In this document: positions 26,268 through 34,074 of the stretch, in pieces | How the letters are laid out: the number at the start of each line of letters is the position of its first letter | Position numbering within the stretch: the first letter of the stretch is position 1 | Notes under the pieces: generated by a model | The model's database searches: none | What the model saw: only the letters and a program-made list of their open reading frames with translations | Told to the model about the DNA's origin: nothing | Position numbers and translations under genes: made by a program | Source of the DNA: Bacteroides sp. | GTDB lineage: Bacteria; Bacteroidota; Bacteroidia; Bacteroidales; Bacteroidaceae | Length of the DNA: 43,045 nucleotides | Assembly: GCA_017992695.1 (NCBI GenBank) | Contig: JAGOOC010000021.1 | Span: 1 to 43,045, forward strand | Reading direction: 5' to 3'

Positions 26268-27413
26268 TTAGGGCTTCAATGATTCCTGTTTTCTCAGCGG
26301 AACAGAGAAGCTAAACGTAGACCCTTGGCCTTTGGCAGATACGAACCACAATTCGCCACCATTTTTAATGGCAAAATTCTGACAAAGGAGCAGTCCCAAA
26401 CCGGAGCCCTCTTCATTGTTTGTACCAAAAGTACTGAAGTGGGTATCGGTATGCAGCAGTTTCTTTTGGCTGGCTTCATCAATACCGCAGCCACTATCTT
26501 TTACGCTGACAATGGCCATGCCCTCTTTCTCTTCAAGCGATATCTCGATGGTCGTGTTTTCGTTACTGAACTTAATGGCATTGCTCACTAGGTTACGTAC
26601 CACTGTTTTAACCATGTCGATATCTGCATACACTTCCAACTGATCGGGTACACTGAGGCGAATTTCTATTTTCTTCAACCCGGCTACCATCGAGAATATT
26701 TCGGTAACCCCCTCGATTACTTCGACCATATCCATGTTTTGATTCACCACTTTTAGTTTACCAATCTGGCTTTTAGTCCACTTCAATAAGTTGTCTAACA
26801 GCGAAAAAACATCTTCTGTGGTTTGATTGGCCATGGTGAGCAATTCGTGCATCTCGGGGCCAACGGATGCAACGGGAAGGTTCAGAATTAGCATATTGAG
26901 CACCATCTTGATGGAGCCAATGGGCGAGCGAAGATCATGAGCAATCACCGAGTAGAGCTTATCGCGACCGATGATGGTTTTTTCAAGTTCTTCGGTTTGA
27001 GTCAAAATGATACGTTTGGCCGCTATCAACGAAAGTTGATGCGTCACACGGATGAGTAACTCTTCTTTATTAAATGGCTTTGAAATAAAATCGTGACCTC
27101 CTACCTGAAATCCCTTTACAATATCGCCGGCACTATTCAAGGCGGTTAAAAAGATGATGGGAACCTCTGCGGTCTCGGGGTCTTTTTTCAATAGGGTAGC
27201 CACTTCGAATCCGCTCATATCGGGCATCATCACATCCAACAATACCAAGTCGGGTTTTTCCGCTTTCATCTGCTCCAATGCTTCGCGACCGTTGTTGGCT
27301 GTTACAACCACAAACTTCTCATTGGTTAAGAGCACCTTAAGCAACAACACATTGGATATAACATCGTCAACAACGAGTATTTTATATTCGGCAGGGTTTA
27401 TTTTCATGTCCAT
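26268..27413 (-). CDS. Receiver-histidine kinase hybrid without output domain
   Basis: A soluble 381-residue two-component protein. An N-terminal receiver (about 10-128) has LLDVMMPDMSG with phospho-acceptor Asp60 and the conserved Thr/Lys (FLTALN, SKPF). A short linker with coiled-coil character follows, then a HisKA domain with AHDLRSPIGS (His159) and a HATPase domain with NAIKFS (N box), DSGCGID (G1) and GSGLGLLLC (G2). There is no membrane segment and no DNA-binding output. An alternative ATG lies two codons in. It lies 20 bp after the UDP-glucuronate decarboxylase gene and is probably cotranscribed. It may be the relay component of a phosphotransfer chain whose sensor and output genes lie elsewhere. 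Confidence 0.92.
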   Translation of the reverse strand: MDMKINPAEYKILVVDDVISNVLLLKVLLTNEKFVVVTANNGREALEQMKAEKPDLVLLDVMMPDMSGFEVATLLKKDPETAEVPIIFLTALNSAGDIVKGFQVGGHDFISKPFNKEELLIRVTHQLSLIAAKRIILTQTEELEKTIIGRDKLYSVIAHDLRSPIGSIKMVLNMLILNLPVASVGPEMHELLTMANQTTEDVFSLLDNLLKWTKSQIGKLKVVNQNMDMVEVIEGVTEIFSMVAGLKKIEIRLSVPDQLEVYADIDMVKTVVRNLVSNAIKFSNENTTIEISLEEKEGMAIVSVKDSGCGIDEASQKKLLHTDTHFSTFGTNNEEGSGLGLLLCQNFAIKNGGELWFVSAKGQGSTFSFSVPLRKQESLKP

Positions 27414-27433
27414 CTTATTAGTATAGATTTAAT

Positions 27434-28393
27434 CTATTTCAAGAAATTATGTTTAAAGTAGTCAATCATATATACGAGTCCTTCATCAAGTTCCACTTTA
27501 GGCTTCCATTTCAGCTTCTCTATAGCCAACGCAATATCGGGCTGTCGCTGCTTTGGGTCATCATGGGGCAGCGGCTTGAATACAATCTTCGATTGCGAAT
27601 CAGTTAACTGAATAACTTTGTCTGCCAATTCTCGAATGGAGAACTCTTTCGGGTTCCCAATGTTCACAGGTCCAATGAAGTCATCATCGGTGTCCATCAT
27701 ACGCATCATACCTTCAATTAAATCGTCTACGTATTGAAAACTGCGAGTCTGCTCTCCTGTTCCGTAAAGGGTGATGTCGTGGTTCTGCAAAGCTTGAATG
27801 ATGAGGTTGGAAACAACCCTGCCATCGTTGGGTAGCATGCGTGGCCCGTAAGTGTTAAAGATACGGATAATTTTGATGCGAACTGATTTCTGGCGGTAAT
27901 AGTCCATGAATAACGTCTCGGCACAGCGCTTGCCCTCATCATAACAGGAGCGAAAACCAACGGGGTTCACATTGCCCCAATAACTTTCGGGCTGAGGGTG
28001 CACCATGGGATCGCCGTAGACTTCGCTGGTAGAGGCTTGAAGGATTTTAGCATTTTGCTGCCAAGCTAAAGTGAGCATATTTATAGCACCAAGCACCGAC
28101 GTTTTGATGGTTTTAATGGCATCGTACTGATAATGAATGGGAGATGCCGGACAGGCAAGGTTGTAAATTTCGTCTACTTCAGTGTTGTATGGAAGCGTAA
28201 CATCATGATCCACAAATTCGAAACGCTGATTGCTGAACAAATGATTGATGTTTTCTAATGATCCCGTAAAGAGATTATCGAGACAAATCACATGATGCCC
28301 TTCATTAATTAATCGCGTACATAGACATGAACCGATAAATCCGGCACCACCGCTTACTAAAATTCTTTTTATCATTTGTTTGTTTTTATCCAT
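27434..28393 (-). CDS. uxs: UDP-glucuronate decarboxylase (UDP-xylose synthase)
   Basis: Short-chain dehydrogenase-type enzyme of 319 residues that converts UDP-glucuronate to UDP-xylose for surface polysaccharides. The NAD site is GGAGFIGS near residue 15. [12 protein letters not shown] and the [14 protein letters not shown] segment are typical of UXS proteins. STSEVYG supplies the Thr/Glu of the active site, SCYDEGKR is the YxxxK catalytic pair, and [10 protein letters not shown] is the substrate-binding segment. A dTDP-glucose dehydratase is less likely because the NLACPASP motif is specific to UXS. No glycosyltransferases are adjacent; the only partner in the transcript is the histidine kinase. 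An internal ATG six codons in is a possible start. Confidence 0.9.
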   Translation of the reverse strand: MDKNKQMIKRILVSGGAGFIGSCLCTRLINEGHHVICLDNLFTGSLENINHLFSNQRFEFVDHDVTLPYNTEVDEIYNLACPASPIHYQYDAIKTIKTSVLGAINMLTLAWQQNAKILQASTSEVYGDPMVHPQPESYWGNVNPVGFRSCYDEGKRCAETLFMDYYRQKSVRIKIIRIFNTYGPRMLPNDGRVVSNLIIQALQNHDITLYGTGEQTRSFQYVDDLIEGMMRMMDTDDDFIGPVNIGNPKEFSIRELADKVIQLTDSQSKIVFKPLPHDDPKQRQPDIALAIEKLKWKPKVELDEGLVYMIDYFKHNFLK

Positions 28394-28440
28394 AGCAGGT
28401 TAGAGGAACTCAGTTTTGCCATTCTCGTTAAATGTTTCGA

Positions 28441-28472
28441 CAAATGTAACCGATTTGCTCAAAAGATCCAAA
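28441..28472 (-). promoter_or_regulatory. Promoter of the uxs-kinase operon
   Basis: On the minus strand TTTG (28472-28469), a 20-nt spacer and TACATTTG (28448-28441) match both elements of the Bacteroidetes promoter consensus. The -7 box is 48 bp before the ATG. Confidence 0.65.
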
Positions 28473-28614
28473 TATATGAATCATTTATTTCAATAATAAG
28501 ATACAATAGTAATTGTGGTTTTCTAAAAAGTGATTATGTAGCGATGAGTTGAAAAGAGAAACTGAAAAAAGCATTATGCGCTTAAAAAATGACTTTAGAC
28601 TTTATAGCCTTGAG

Positions 28615-28690
28615 TGGAGCGAAAGACGGGATTCGAACCCGCGACCCTAACCTTGGCAAGGTTATGCTCTACCAACTGAGCTACTTTCGC
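28615..28690 (-). tRNA. tRNA-Gly (GCC), CCA encoded
   Basis: A complete cloverleaf: acceptor GCGAAAG/CTTTCGC, D arm GCTC...GAGC, anticodon loop TTGCCAA (GCC), and T loop TTCGAAT. The discriminator T is followed by an encoded CCA. It is the last of five tRNA genes in transcription order and identical in its 73-nt body to the copies at 28816 and 29130. Confidence 0.97.
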
Positions 28691-28815
28691 AATCATTTAA
28701 AATAAGAAAGTGACACTTGAAATCACGGGTTCATTTAAAACATGAAGCACGGATATCACACGTGTATTCACAATAAAACCCATTCTCTCATGAATAGGTT
28801 TTTATTTACATTTTG

Positions 28816-28891
28816 TGGAGCGAAAGACGGGATTCGAACCCGCGACCCTAACCTTGGCAAGGTTATGCTCTACCAACTGAGCTACTTTCGC
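28816..28891 (-). tRNA. tRNA-Gly (GCC), CCA encoded
   Basis: Same 73-nt body as the other two Gly genes, anticodon GCC, with discriminator T and encoded CCA. It is separated from the last copy by a 125-bp spacer that has no gene. Confidence 0.97.
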
Positions 28892-28909
28892 AAATCCTTT
28901 AATATTCAG

Positions 28910-28992
28910 TGAAGAGAAGGAGACTCGAACTCCCACGACAAACTGTCACTACCCCCTCAAAGTAGCGCGTCTACCAATTCCGCCACCTCTCC
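28910..28992 (-). tRNA. tRNA-Leu (GAG)
   Basis: A class II tRNA with a long variable arm. The acceptor starts GGAGAGG and pairs with TCTCTTC through two G-U pairs, the anticodon loop is TTGAGGG (GAG) and the T loop is TTCGAGT. The discriminator is A; the CCA is not encoded. The gene reads CUC/CUU. Confidence 0.95.
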
Positions 28993-29024
28993 AAATTCAA
29001 CTAAAGCATTCTTTTGTTTTTATC

Positions 29025-29108
29025 TGGTACCCAGAACAAGACTCGAACTTGCACATCTTTCGACACTCGCACCTGAAACGAGCGCGTCTACCATTCCGCC
29101 ACCTGGGC
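29025..29108 (-). tRNA. tRNA-Leu (CAG), CCA encoded
   Basis: A class II tRNA with acceptor GCCCAGG pairing with TCTGGGT, anticodon loop TTCAGGT (CAG), a long variable arm and T loop TTCGAGT. Discriminator A is followed by an encoded CCA. It lies 21 bp after the first Gly gene of the cluster. Confidence 0.95.
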
Positions 29109-29129
29109 ATAATAAAAACAAATAAATCG

Positions 29130-29202
29130 AGCGAAAGACGGGATTCGAACCCGCGACCCTAACCTTGGCAAGGTTATGCTCTACCAACTGAGCTACTTTC
29201 GC
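29130..29202 (-). tRNA. tRNA-Gly (GCC)
   Basis: First gene of the tRNA operon and identical in body to the other two Gly copies, anticodon GCC. Here the discriminator T is followed by CGA, so the CCA end must be added by the nucleotidyltransferase. Confidence 0.97.
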
Positions 29203-29213
29203 GATTGCGGATG

Positions 29214-29244
29214 CAAAGGTAGATATTTCTTCGAAATCTGCAAA
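29214..29244 (-). promoter_or_regulatory. Promoter of the tRNA operon
   Basis: On the minus strand TTTG (29244-29241), exactly 19 nt, then TACCTTTG (29221-29214). Both boxes match the Bacteroidetes consensus, and the -7 box is 11 bp before the first tRNA, so transcription would begin close to the mature 5' end. It is the best promoter in the window. Confidence 0.8.
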
Positions 29245-29312
29245 CATTTGGCACACTTTTTTCTATAGAAAATCACAGCGTTACACCTTCAGAGAAATGA
29301 TCATTTTGATTA

Positions 29313-30452
29313 TCAACTCATTCGGTTGCGATAATCTTCGTAAAAAAATCGCTTATACATTTCGGCCTCTCCCGATTTTGTCCACAAGCCAATGGCAGGA
29401 TGGTGGATTCCGTTAAACATATTTGTCTTTACCATGGTATAATGAATCATGTCTTCGAATATAATTCGCTCGCCAATCTGTAACTCGTGATCGAAACTCC
29501 AGTTGCCCATGTAGTCGCCACTCAGGCAAGAGTTACCGCCTAGTCGATAAACGTAAGGGCCCGCATCTCCAATCTCTGCTCCGCGCACAACAGGTTGATA
29601 AGGCATTTCTAAACAATCGGGCATGTGGCAGGTAAAGCTAACGTTGAGAATGGCCGTGCGGATGCCCCGACTCTCGACCACATCGACCACTTGCGAAGCC
29701 AGTACGCCGGTTTGCCAAGTGAAGGCCGAACCGGGCTCTAAGATCACATGCAAGTGTGGATACCTCGCTTTCAACCCTTTTAACAGACTGATGAGGTGTT
29801 CGGTATCATAATCTTTGCGAGTCATCAGGTGTCCTCCACCCAAATTCAGCCACTGAATGTGTGGGAACCAGTGTCCAAATTTAGCTTCAATATGCTCTAA
29901 CGTGTGTTCCAACTCGAAGGAAGAGGATTCGCAATGGCAATGGCAATGAAACCCTTCGATTCCGGCCGGCAGGGTGTGAGGAAGCAGGTCGGCAGTTATG
30001 CCAAAGCGCGTACCCGGCGCACAGGGATTATAGAGCTCGGTCTCTACTTCCGAATACTCGGGGTTGATGCGAATGCCGCACGACACTTTTCTCGATTCGG
30101 CTTCGATCAAGGGGTAGAATCGATGGAACTGAGTCAGCGAATTAAACGTTATGTGGCTACTACAGCGCATGATTTCACCAAATTCCTCTTCTACATAAGC
30201 AGGCGAATAGGTATGTGCTCTACTTCCGAACTCTTCGAGTGCCAAGCGTGCTTCGTAAAGGGAGCTGGCGGTAGTGTGGGCTACATACTCGCGGAAGATA
30301 GGAAACGAACGCCACATGGCGAAGGATTTGAAAGCAAGGATAATCTCTACTTCGGCTCTATCGGCCACACTTTTTATCAAACTAAGATTTTTTCTCAACA
30401 ACTCTTCCTCCATGATATAGCAAGGAGAAGGGAAACGGGTAAAGTCTATCAT
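29313..30452 (-). CDS. nspC: Carboxynorspermidine/carboxyspermidine decarboxylase
   Basis: PLP-dependent fold-III decarboxylase, the last step of spermidine/norspermidine synthesis by the carboxyspermidine route used by gut Bacteroides. It has 379 residues from ATG 30452. The longer frame begins with TTG at 30512, and that segment contains a promoter -7 box, so it is excluded. FPSPCYIMEEELLRKNL opens the barrel, FKSFAMW holds the PLP Lys (Lys42), HCHCHCESSSF and LNLGGGHLMT bind the cofactor phosphate region, EPGSAF follows, and GNSCLSGDYMG contains the C-terminal catalytic Cys. The partner carboxynorspermidine dehydrogenase is not in the window. The gene ends 68 bp before the tRNA promoter. 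Confidence 0.95.
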   Translation of the reverse strand: MIDFTRFPSPCYIMEEELLRKNLSLIKSVADRAEVEIILAFKSFAMWRSFPIFREYVAHTTASSLYEARLALEEFGSRAHTYSPAYVEEEFGEIMRCSSHITFNSLTQFHRFYPLIEAESRKVSCGIRINPEYSEVETELYNPCAPGTRFGITADLLPHTLPAGIEGFHCHCHCESSSFELEHTLEHIEAKFGHWFPHIQWLNLGGGHLMTRKDYDTEHLISLLKGLKARYPHLHVILEPGSAFTWQTGVLASQVVDVVESRGIRTAILNVSFTCHMPDCLEMPYQPVVRGAEIGDAGPYVYRLGGNSCLSGDYMGNWSFDHELQIGERIIFEDMIHYTMVKTNMFNGIHHPAIGLWTKSGEAEMYKRFFYEDYRNRMS

Positions 30453-30482
30453 ATGGGCAATAAGCTTATGGTTATTTGGGCG

Positions 30483-30512
30483 CAAAAATACAGAATGTTT
30501 TTCAAGAAACAA
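30483..30512 (-). promoter_or_regulatory. Promoter of nspC
   Basis: On the minus strand TTG (30512-30510), a 19-nt spacer and TATTTTTG (30490-30483). It lies 30 bp before the ATG at 30452 and inside the N-terminal extension of the longest open frame, which argues for the shorter protein. Confidence 0.6.
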
Positions 30513-30823
30513 GGCTTATCTCGGATTATGAAAGGAGGTTTCTATAGTGCTGTTTTCTTAATTGTAAGATACTTTCAATGACGATGAGAAGACTAAGCTT
30601 TTCTTCTATACAAGAGTACGTACTTCTGGATGCGTTAAGTGCGCATTTAACAATGAGTTAAATGTACACTTTTACACTCCAAAAGTAGGTACTCTTTTAT
30701 CGGCTGTTTCTCAATAGCTTAGACTTTATAAAGAGTCAATAGCGCTGGAGGTAAAACAGGGTTTTTGTTCAATAAAGTCAATCGGCTACCTATGAAGCAC
30801 GAAGCGCATCACTTTAACGCACG
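30513..30823. other. Intergenic region between the pcrA and nspC genes
   Basis: 311 bp without a supportable gene. The notable content is the long hairpin at 30612-30696. A 27-codon plus-strand frame at 30578-30661 runs into the hairpin but has no sign of being a gene. No recognisable promoter or terminator was seen in the rest. Confidence 0.6.
30612..30696. repeat. 85-nt near-continuous hairpin (long inverted repeat)
   Basis: Outer arms AAGAGTACGTACTT (30612-30625) and AAGTAGGTACTCTT (30683-30696) pair at 13 of 14 positions. After a 4-bp helix and a small internal loop, GTTAAGTGCGCATTTAAC (30634-30651) pairs with GTTAAATGTACACTTTTAC (30657-30675) around a 5-nt loop AATGA. The two inner arms are each also imperfect palindromes and so read as a tandem operator-like pair. 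No T-run follows on either strand, so it is not an ordinary intrinsic terminator. Confidence 0.75.
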
Positions 30824-33136
30824 CTACTTGACCACTTTGAAGCGCGCAAACCGAAGCAGCAGCTGTTTCTCTCCGGCATTTTCAAAGCTGATTGTAGCTT
30901 TGGCATTATCGCCAACTCCTTCGACTTTGGTAACTTGTCCCAAACCGAAACGCTCATGCTCGATAGTTTGACCCATCTCGACACTTGCTACAGGACCATT
31001 TGCCGATGTAGATACAGACGCAGCGGGGGTTACCGGCTTTAGGTTGCGAGTAAGCGTAGGGGCAATGATTTGCGTCTGTGGTCGTTCGCGTTCTTTGTAC
31101 GTGGCACCTCCTTGTATTTCGCGTCGAAAGCGGCTGGCACTTTCATCAACCCGATGCTTCAATGCAGAGTCTTGGGGCAGCGATAGAAAGTTTTTATCAA
31201 TGTCTTTCAGGAAACGGCTCGGGTTACTGAATTCGGTTTTCCCATAGCGAAAGCGGCATTTGGCAAACGACAGGAAGCAGTGCTCTTCGGCACGAGTGAT
31301 TGCTACATAGAACAAGCGTCTCTCTTCCTCCATGGCTCTTGGCGAATCGCCTACCATGGCACTGGGGAAAAGATTCTCTTCGAGTCCTACAACAAAAACA
31401 TTGCGAAACTCCAACCCTTTGGCCGAATGGACGGTCATCAGCGTAATCTTTTCGCCATCGTTGTCTTTATCTGAATCTTGGTCGGTGAGCAGCGATATCT
31501 CGGAGAGGAAATCGGTAAGCGACAGGCTGGGATTGCCCTCTTCTTGGCGCATGGCACAGAAGTCATTCATACCCGTTACCAACTCTTCAATGTTCTCTTT
31601 GCGACTTAAATTCTCGGGCGAGGTATCTTGGCAAACATCACGAATGATGCCCGATTCGCGAATGATTTCAGTACCAATCTCATAGGCGTTCTTTTCATTC
31701 ACATGGTTCATAAACGCATCGATCAGCTCGCGAAATTCTTGCAGCTTGGCATGCGTACCTTTATTGATAGTCAATCCGTATACGAGCGGTTCGCATAAAA
31801 CAGTCCAGAGGCTAATGTTTCGTTCATTGGCAGCAGCAATGATTTTACCCAACGTGGTGTTGCCAATGCCACGAGCGGGATAATTGATGATGCGCTTAAA
31901 GGCTTCTTCATCATTGGGGTTAACGACCAAACGAAAATAAGAGATGATGTCTTTGATCTCTTTGCGTTGGTAAAAGGAGAGTCCACCATAAATTCGATAG
32001 GGCATACCTCGCTTGCGGAGTGCCTCTTCAAAGATACGACTCTGCGCATTGGTGCGGTAGAGAATAGCGAAATCGCTGTAACCAAAGTCGTGCTTGCGAC
32101 GCAGTTCGGCAAGTTTGTTGACTACAATCTCGCCCTCTTCAACATCGCTATAGGCTTGAAACACCCCGATGGGTTCGCCCCGTTGGTTCTCCGAAAAAAT
32201 CTCTTTGCGAATCTGTTGCTCGTTTTTCTCGATTAGGCTGTTGGCCGCACGAACGATCATCTGGGTAGAACGGTAATTCTGCTCAAGTTTAAACACGCGC
32301 GTATTGGGGTAGATCTTGGTAAAGTAAAGGATGTTATCAATATCGGCTCCACGGAAAGAGTAGATGCTTTGTGCATCATCGCCCACCACGCAGACACGCT
32401 GATTAAGCTTGGTTAATTGCAGCACAATGCTGTGTTGGGCGAAGTTGGTATCTTGATACTCATCGACCAGCACGTAGCGAAACTGCTCGGCATAGCGCTT
32501 GGCTACATCGGGGAAGTCGCGGAAAAGAACATAAGTATAAACCAGCAAGTCATCGAAGTCCATAGCACCGGCTTGCCTGCAACGCTCCCAGTAGCGACGA
32601 TAAATATCGCGTACAGCAGGCATTTTTGCTGCTAAGTCGGCTTCGTATGCCTCTTTATTAGAAGCATAAGCCGAGGGAAGAACCAAGTGATTCTTGGCAT
32701 TGGAGATGCGCGACTGTACACTGCCTACCTTGTACGTCTTCTCGTCTAACCCCATCTCTTTAATAATGGAGCGCAAGAGGCTTTTGCTATCCGAAGTGTC
32801 GTAAATGGTAAAATGTGAAGTAAAGCCCAGACATTGCGCCTCGGCACGCAGAATGCGCGAGAAAACAGAGTGGAAGGTGCCCATCCAAAGGTATCGGGCG
32901 CGCTGCTCGCCTACACGCTGGGCAACGCGTGCCTTCATCTCGCGGGCTGCTTTGTTAGTAAAGGTAAGTGCCAGGATATTCCATGGTTGGTATCCGCTTT
33001 CGAGCAGATAGGCTATCTTATAGGTAAGTACGCGTGTTTTGCCGGAACCGGCACCGGCTATAACCAACGAAGGGCCATCGTTATAAAGCACCGCATCGCG
33101 CTGACTTTCATTCAACTCTTTTAAATAATCAGCCAT
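30824..33136 (-). CDS. pcrA: PcrA/UvrD-type DNA helicase
   Basis: Superfamily 1A 3'-5' helicase of 770 residues for nucleotide-excision repair, mismatch repair and removal of blocked complexes. Motif Q is LNESQRDAV, Walker A AGAGSGKTRVLTYK (about 27-40), Ia ALTFTNKAAREMK, Walker B VDEYQDTN, III GDDAQSIYSFRGA, IV LEQNYRS, V TVHSAKGLEF and VI FYVAITRAEE. The C-terminus (GQTIEHERFGLGQV to the end) is the Tudor-like domain that PcrA uses to bind RNA polymerase. It is a full-length, ordinary member of the family, a different branch from the AddA protein in this window, and divergent from sodB. Confidence 0.95.
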   Translation of the reverse strand: MADYLKELNESQRDAVLYNDGPSLVIAGAGSGKTRVLTYKIAYLLESGYQPWNILALTFTNKAAREMKARVAQRVGEQRARYLWMGTFHSVFSRILRAEAQCLGFTSHFTIYDTSDSKSLLRSIIKEMGLDEKTYKVGSVQSRISNAKNHLVLPSAYASNKEAYEADLAAKMPAVRDIYRRYWERCRQAGAMDFDDLLVYTYVLFRDFPDVAKRYAEQFRYVLVDEYQDTNFAQHSIVLQLTKLNQRVCVVGDDAQSIYSFRGADIDNILYFTKIYPNTRVFKLEQNYRSTQMIVRAANSLIEKNEQQIRKEIFSENQRGEPIGVFQAYSDVEEGEIVVNKLAELRRKHDFGYSDFAILYRTNAQSRIFEEALRKRGMPYRIYGGLSFYQRKEIKDIISYFRLVVNPNDEEAFKRIINYPARGIGNTTLGKIIAAANERNISLWTVLCEPLVYGLTINKGTHAKLQEFRELIDAFMNHVNEKNAYEIGTEIIRESGIIRDVCQDTSPENLSRKENIEELVTGMNDFCAMRQEEGNPSLSLTDFLSEISLLTDQDSDKDNDGEKITLMTVHSAKGLEFRNVFVVGLEENLFPSAMVGDSPRAMEEERRLFYVAITRAEEHCFLSFAKCRFRYGKTEFSNPSRFLKDIDKNFLSLPQDSALKHRVDESASRFRREIQGGATYKERERPQTQIIAPTLTRNLKPVTPAASVSTSANGPVASVEMGQTIEHERFGLGQVTKVEGVGDNAKATISFENAGEKQLLLRFARFKVVK

Positions 33137-33163
33137 CAGTTTTATAAAATCTAAAATTTACTG

Positions 33164-33171
33164 CAAATATA
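33164..33171 (-). promoter_or_regulatory. -7 box for pcrA
   Basis: TATATTTG on the minus strand matches TAnnTTTG, 27 bp before the ATG. A TTG lies 24 nt upstream of it, a little far for a -33 element. Confidence 0.5.
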
Positions 33172-33203
33172 GAAGAAAGTTCGCACACCTCCGAACAATC
33201 TCT

Positions 33204-33211
33204 CATCTTTG
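33204..33211 (+). promoter_or_regulatory. Possible -7 box for sodB
   Basis: CATCTTTG differs from TAnnTTTG at its first base only. It lies 74 bp before the chosen sodB start, implying a leader of about 70 nt. No clear -33 box is present. Confidence 0.3.
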
Positions 33212-33285
33212 CTTGTTTATATAATATAGACTTAATCCAGATAACGATTATGAATACATTATTAATATCATTAATATTTACAATC

Positions 33286-33867
33286 ATGACTCATGAAATG
33301 CCAAAACTTCCCTATGCAAACAATGCATTGGAACCTGTAATCAGTCAGCAAACAATTGATTTTCACTACGGTAAGCATCTGCAAACCTATGTGAATAACC
33401 TCAATAGCCTTGTTCCGGGCACCGAATTTGAAGGAAAAACCGTAGAAGCCATTGTTGCTTCTGCTCCAGATGGCGCTATTTTTAATAATGCCGGTCAAGT
33501 GTTGAACCATGCTCTCTACTTTTTGCAATTTGCCCCGAAGCCTTCTAAAAAAGAGCCATCGGGTAAATTGGCCGAAGCCATCAAGCGCGATTTTGGTAGC
33601 TTCGATAACTTTAAGAAAGAGATGAATGCAGCGTCGGTAGGCTTGTTCGGATCGGGTTGGGCTTGGCTATCTGTTGATAAAGACGGAAAGCTTCACATTA
33701 CGAAGGAAGGTAACGGAAGCAATCCATTGCGTGCCGGTTTAAAACCACTATTAGGCTTTGATGTATGGGAACACTCTTACTACCTGGATTACCAGAACCG
33801 TAGAGCTGATCACGTTAATGCACTGTGGGATATTGTTAACTGGGATGTGGTTGAAAAACGACTGTAA
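33286..33867 (+). CDS. sodB: Superoxide dismutase (Fe/Mn)
   Basis: Converts superoxide to oxygen and peroxide in the cytoplasm; 193 residues from ATG 33286. The frame extends to an ATG at 33250, but the extra MNTLLISLIFTI is not part of the conserved protein, and Bacteroides superoxide dismutases begin at the MTHEMPKLPYANNALEP segment. Metal ligands are visible: His in FHYGKHLQTY, His in NHALYF, and Asp and His in DVWEHSYYLDY. The GLFGSGWAWL segment is typical of the iron-type branch; the Bacteroides enzyme is known to work with Fe or Mn. It is a single-gene transcript ending in a strong terminator. Confidence 0.97.
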   Translation: MTHEMPKLPYANNALEPVISQQTIDFHYGKHLQTYVNNLNSLVPGTEFEGKTVEAIVASAPDGAIFNNAGQVLNHALYFLQFAPKPSKKEPSGKLAEAIKRDFGSFDNFKKEMNAASVGLFGSGWAWLSVDKDGKLHITKEGNGSNPLRAGLKPLLGFDVWEHSYYLDYQNRRADHVNALWDIVNWDVVEKRL

Positions 33868-33926
33868 CCTGATCCTAGAGAAATTTTAACCCAACGTATC
33901 GTTATATAACAAACAGATACTATTTT

Positions 33927-33979
33927 CACCAATTGTTTAGATTTGCTAAGTGTAAATCTAAATAATTGGTGTTTTTTTT
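33927..33979 (+). terminator. Intrinsic terminator of sodB
   Basis: An 18-bp stem (CACCAATTGTTTAGATTT at 33927-33944 with its complement at 33954-33971, one G-T pair) and a 9-nt loop, followed directly by eight T residues. It lies 60 bp after the stop codon. Confidence 0.9.
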
Positions 33980-34041
33980 ATATTTCATCTTTTTTTTCAA
34001 GAAATGCGTACTGTTATGGCCTATTATTAGAAGTTAAATGC

Positions 34042-34049
34042 TAATTTTG
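34042..34049 (+). promoter_or_regulatory. -7 box for the sensor kinase gene
   Basis: TAATTTTG matches TAnnTTTG, 25 bp before the ATG at 34075. No -33 TTTG was found at the usual spacing. Confidence 0.45.
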
Positions 34050-34074
34050 TGTATCTATATAATATGTTAACCGT

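Noticed and set aside
28615-29202. tRNA cluster as an integration site of a mobile element
   Set aside because: No integrase, partial tRNA duplicate or transferred gene lies next to it. The identical stretches are complete tRNA genes, not attachment-site remnants.
29904-30581. 225-codon plus-strand open frame
   Set aside because: It overlaps nspC on the other strand for most of its length, and nspC has all catalytic motifs.
30578-30661. 27-codon frame starting MTMRRLSFSS
   Set aside because: It is short, runs into the long hairpin, and has no ribosome-binding site or known relative; it is better explained as chance.
33250-33285. N-terminal extension of the superoxide dismutase as a signal peptide
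   Set aside because: The 12 extra residues are too short and lack a positive n-region and cleavage site; known Bacteroides enzymes start at MTHEMPKLPY-like sequence.
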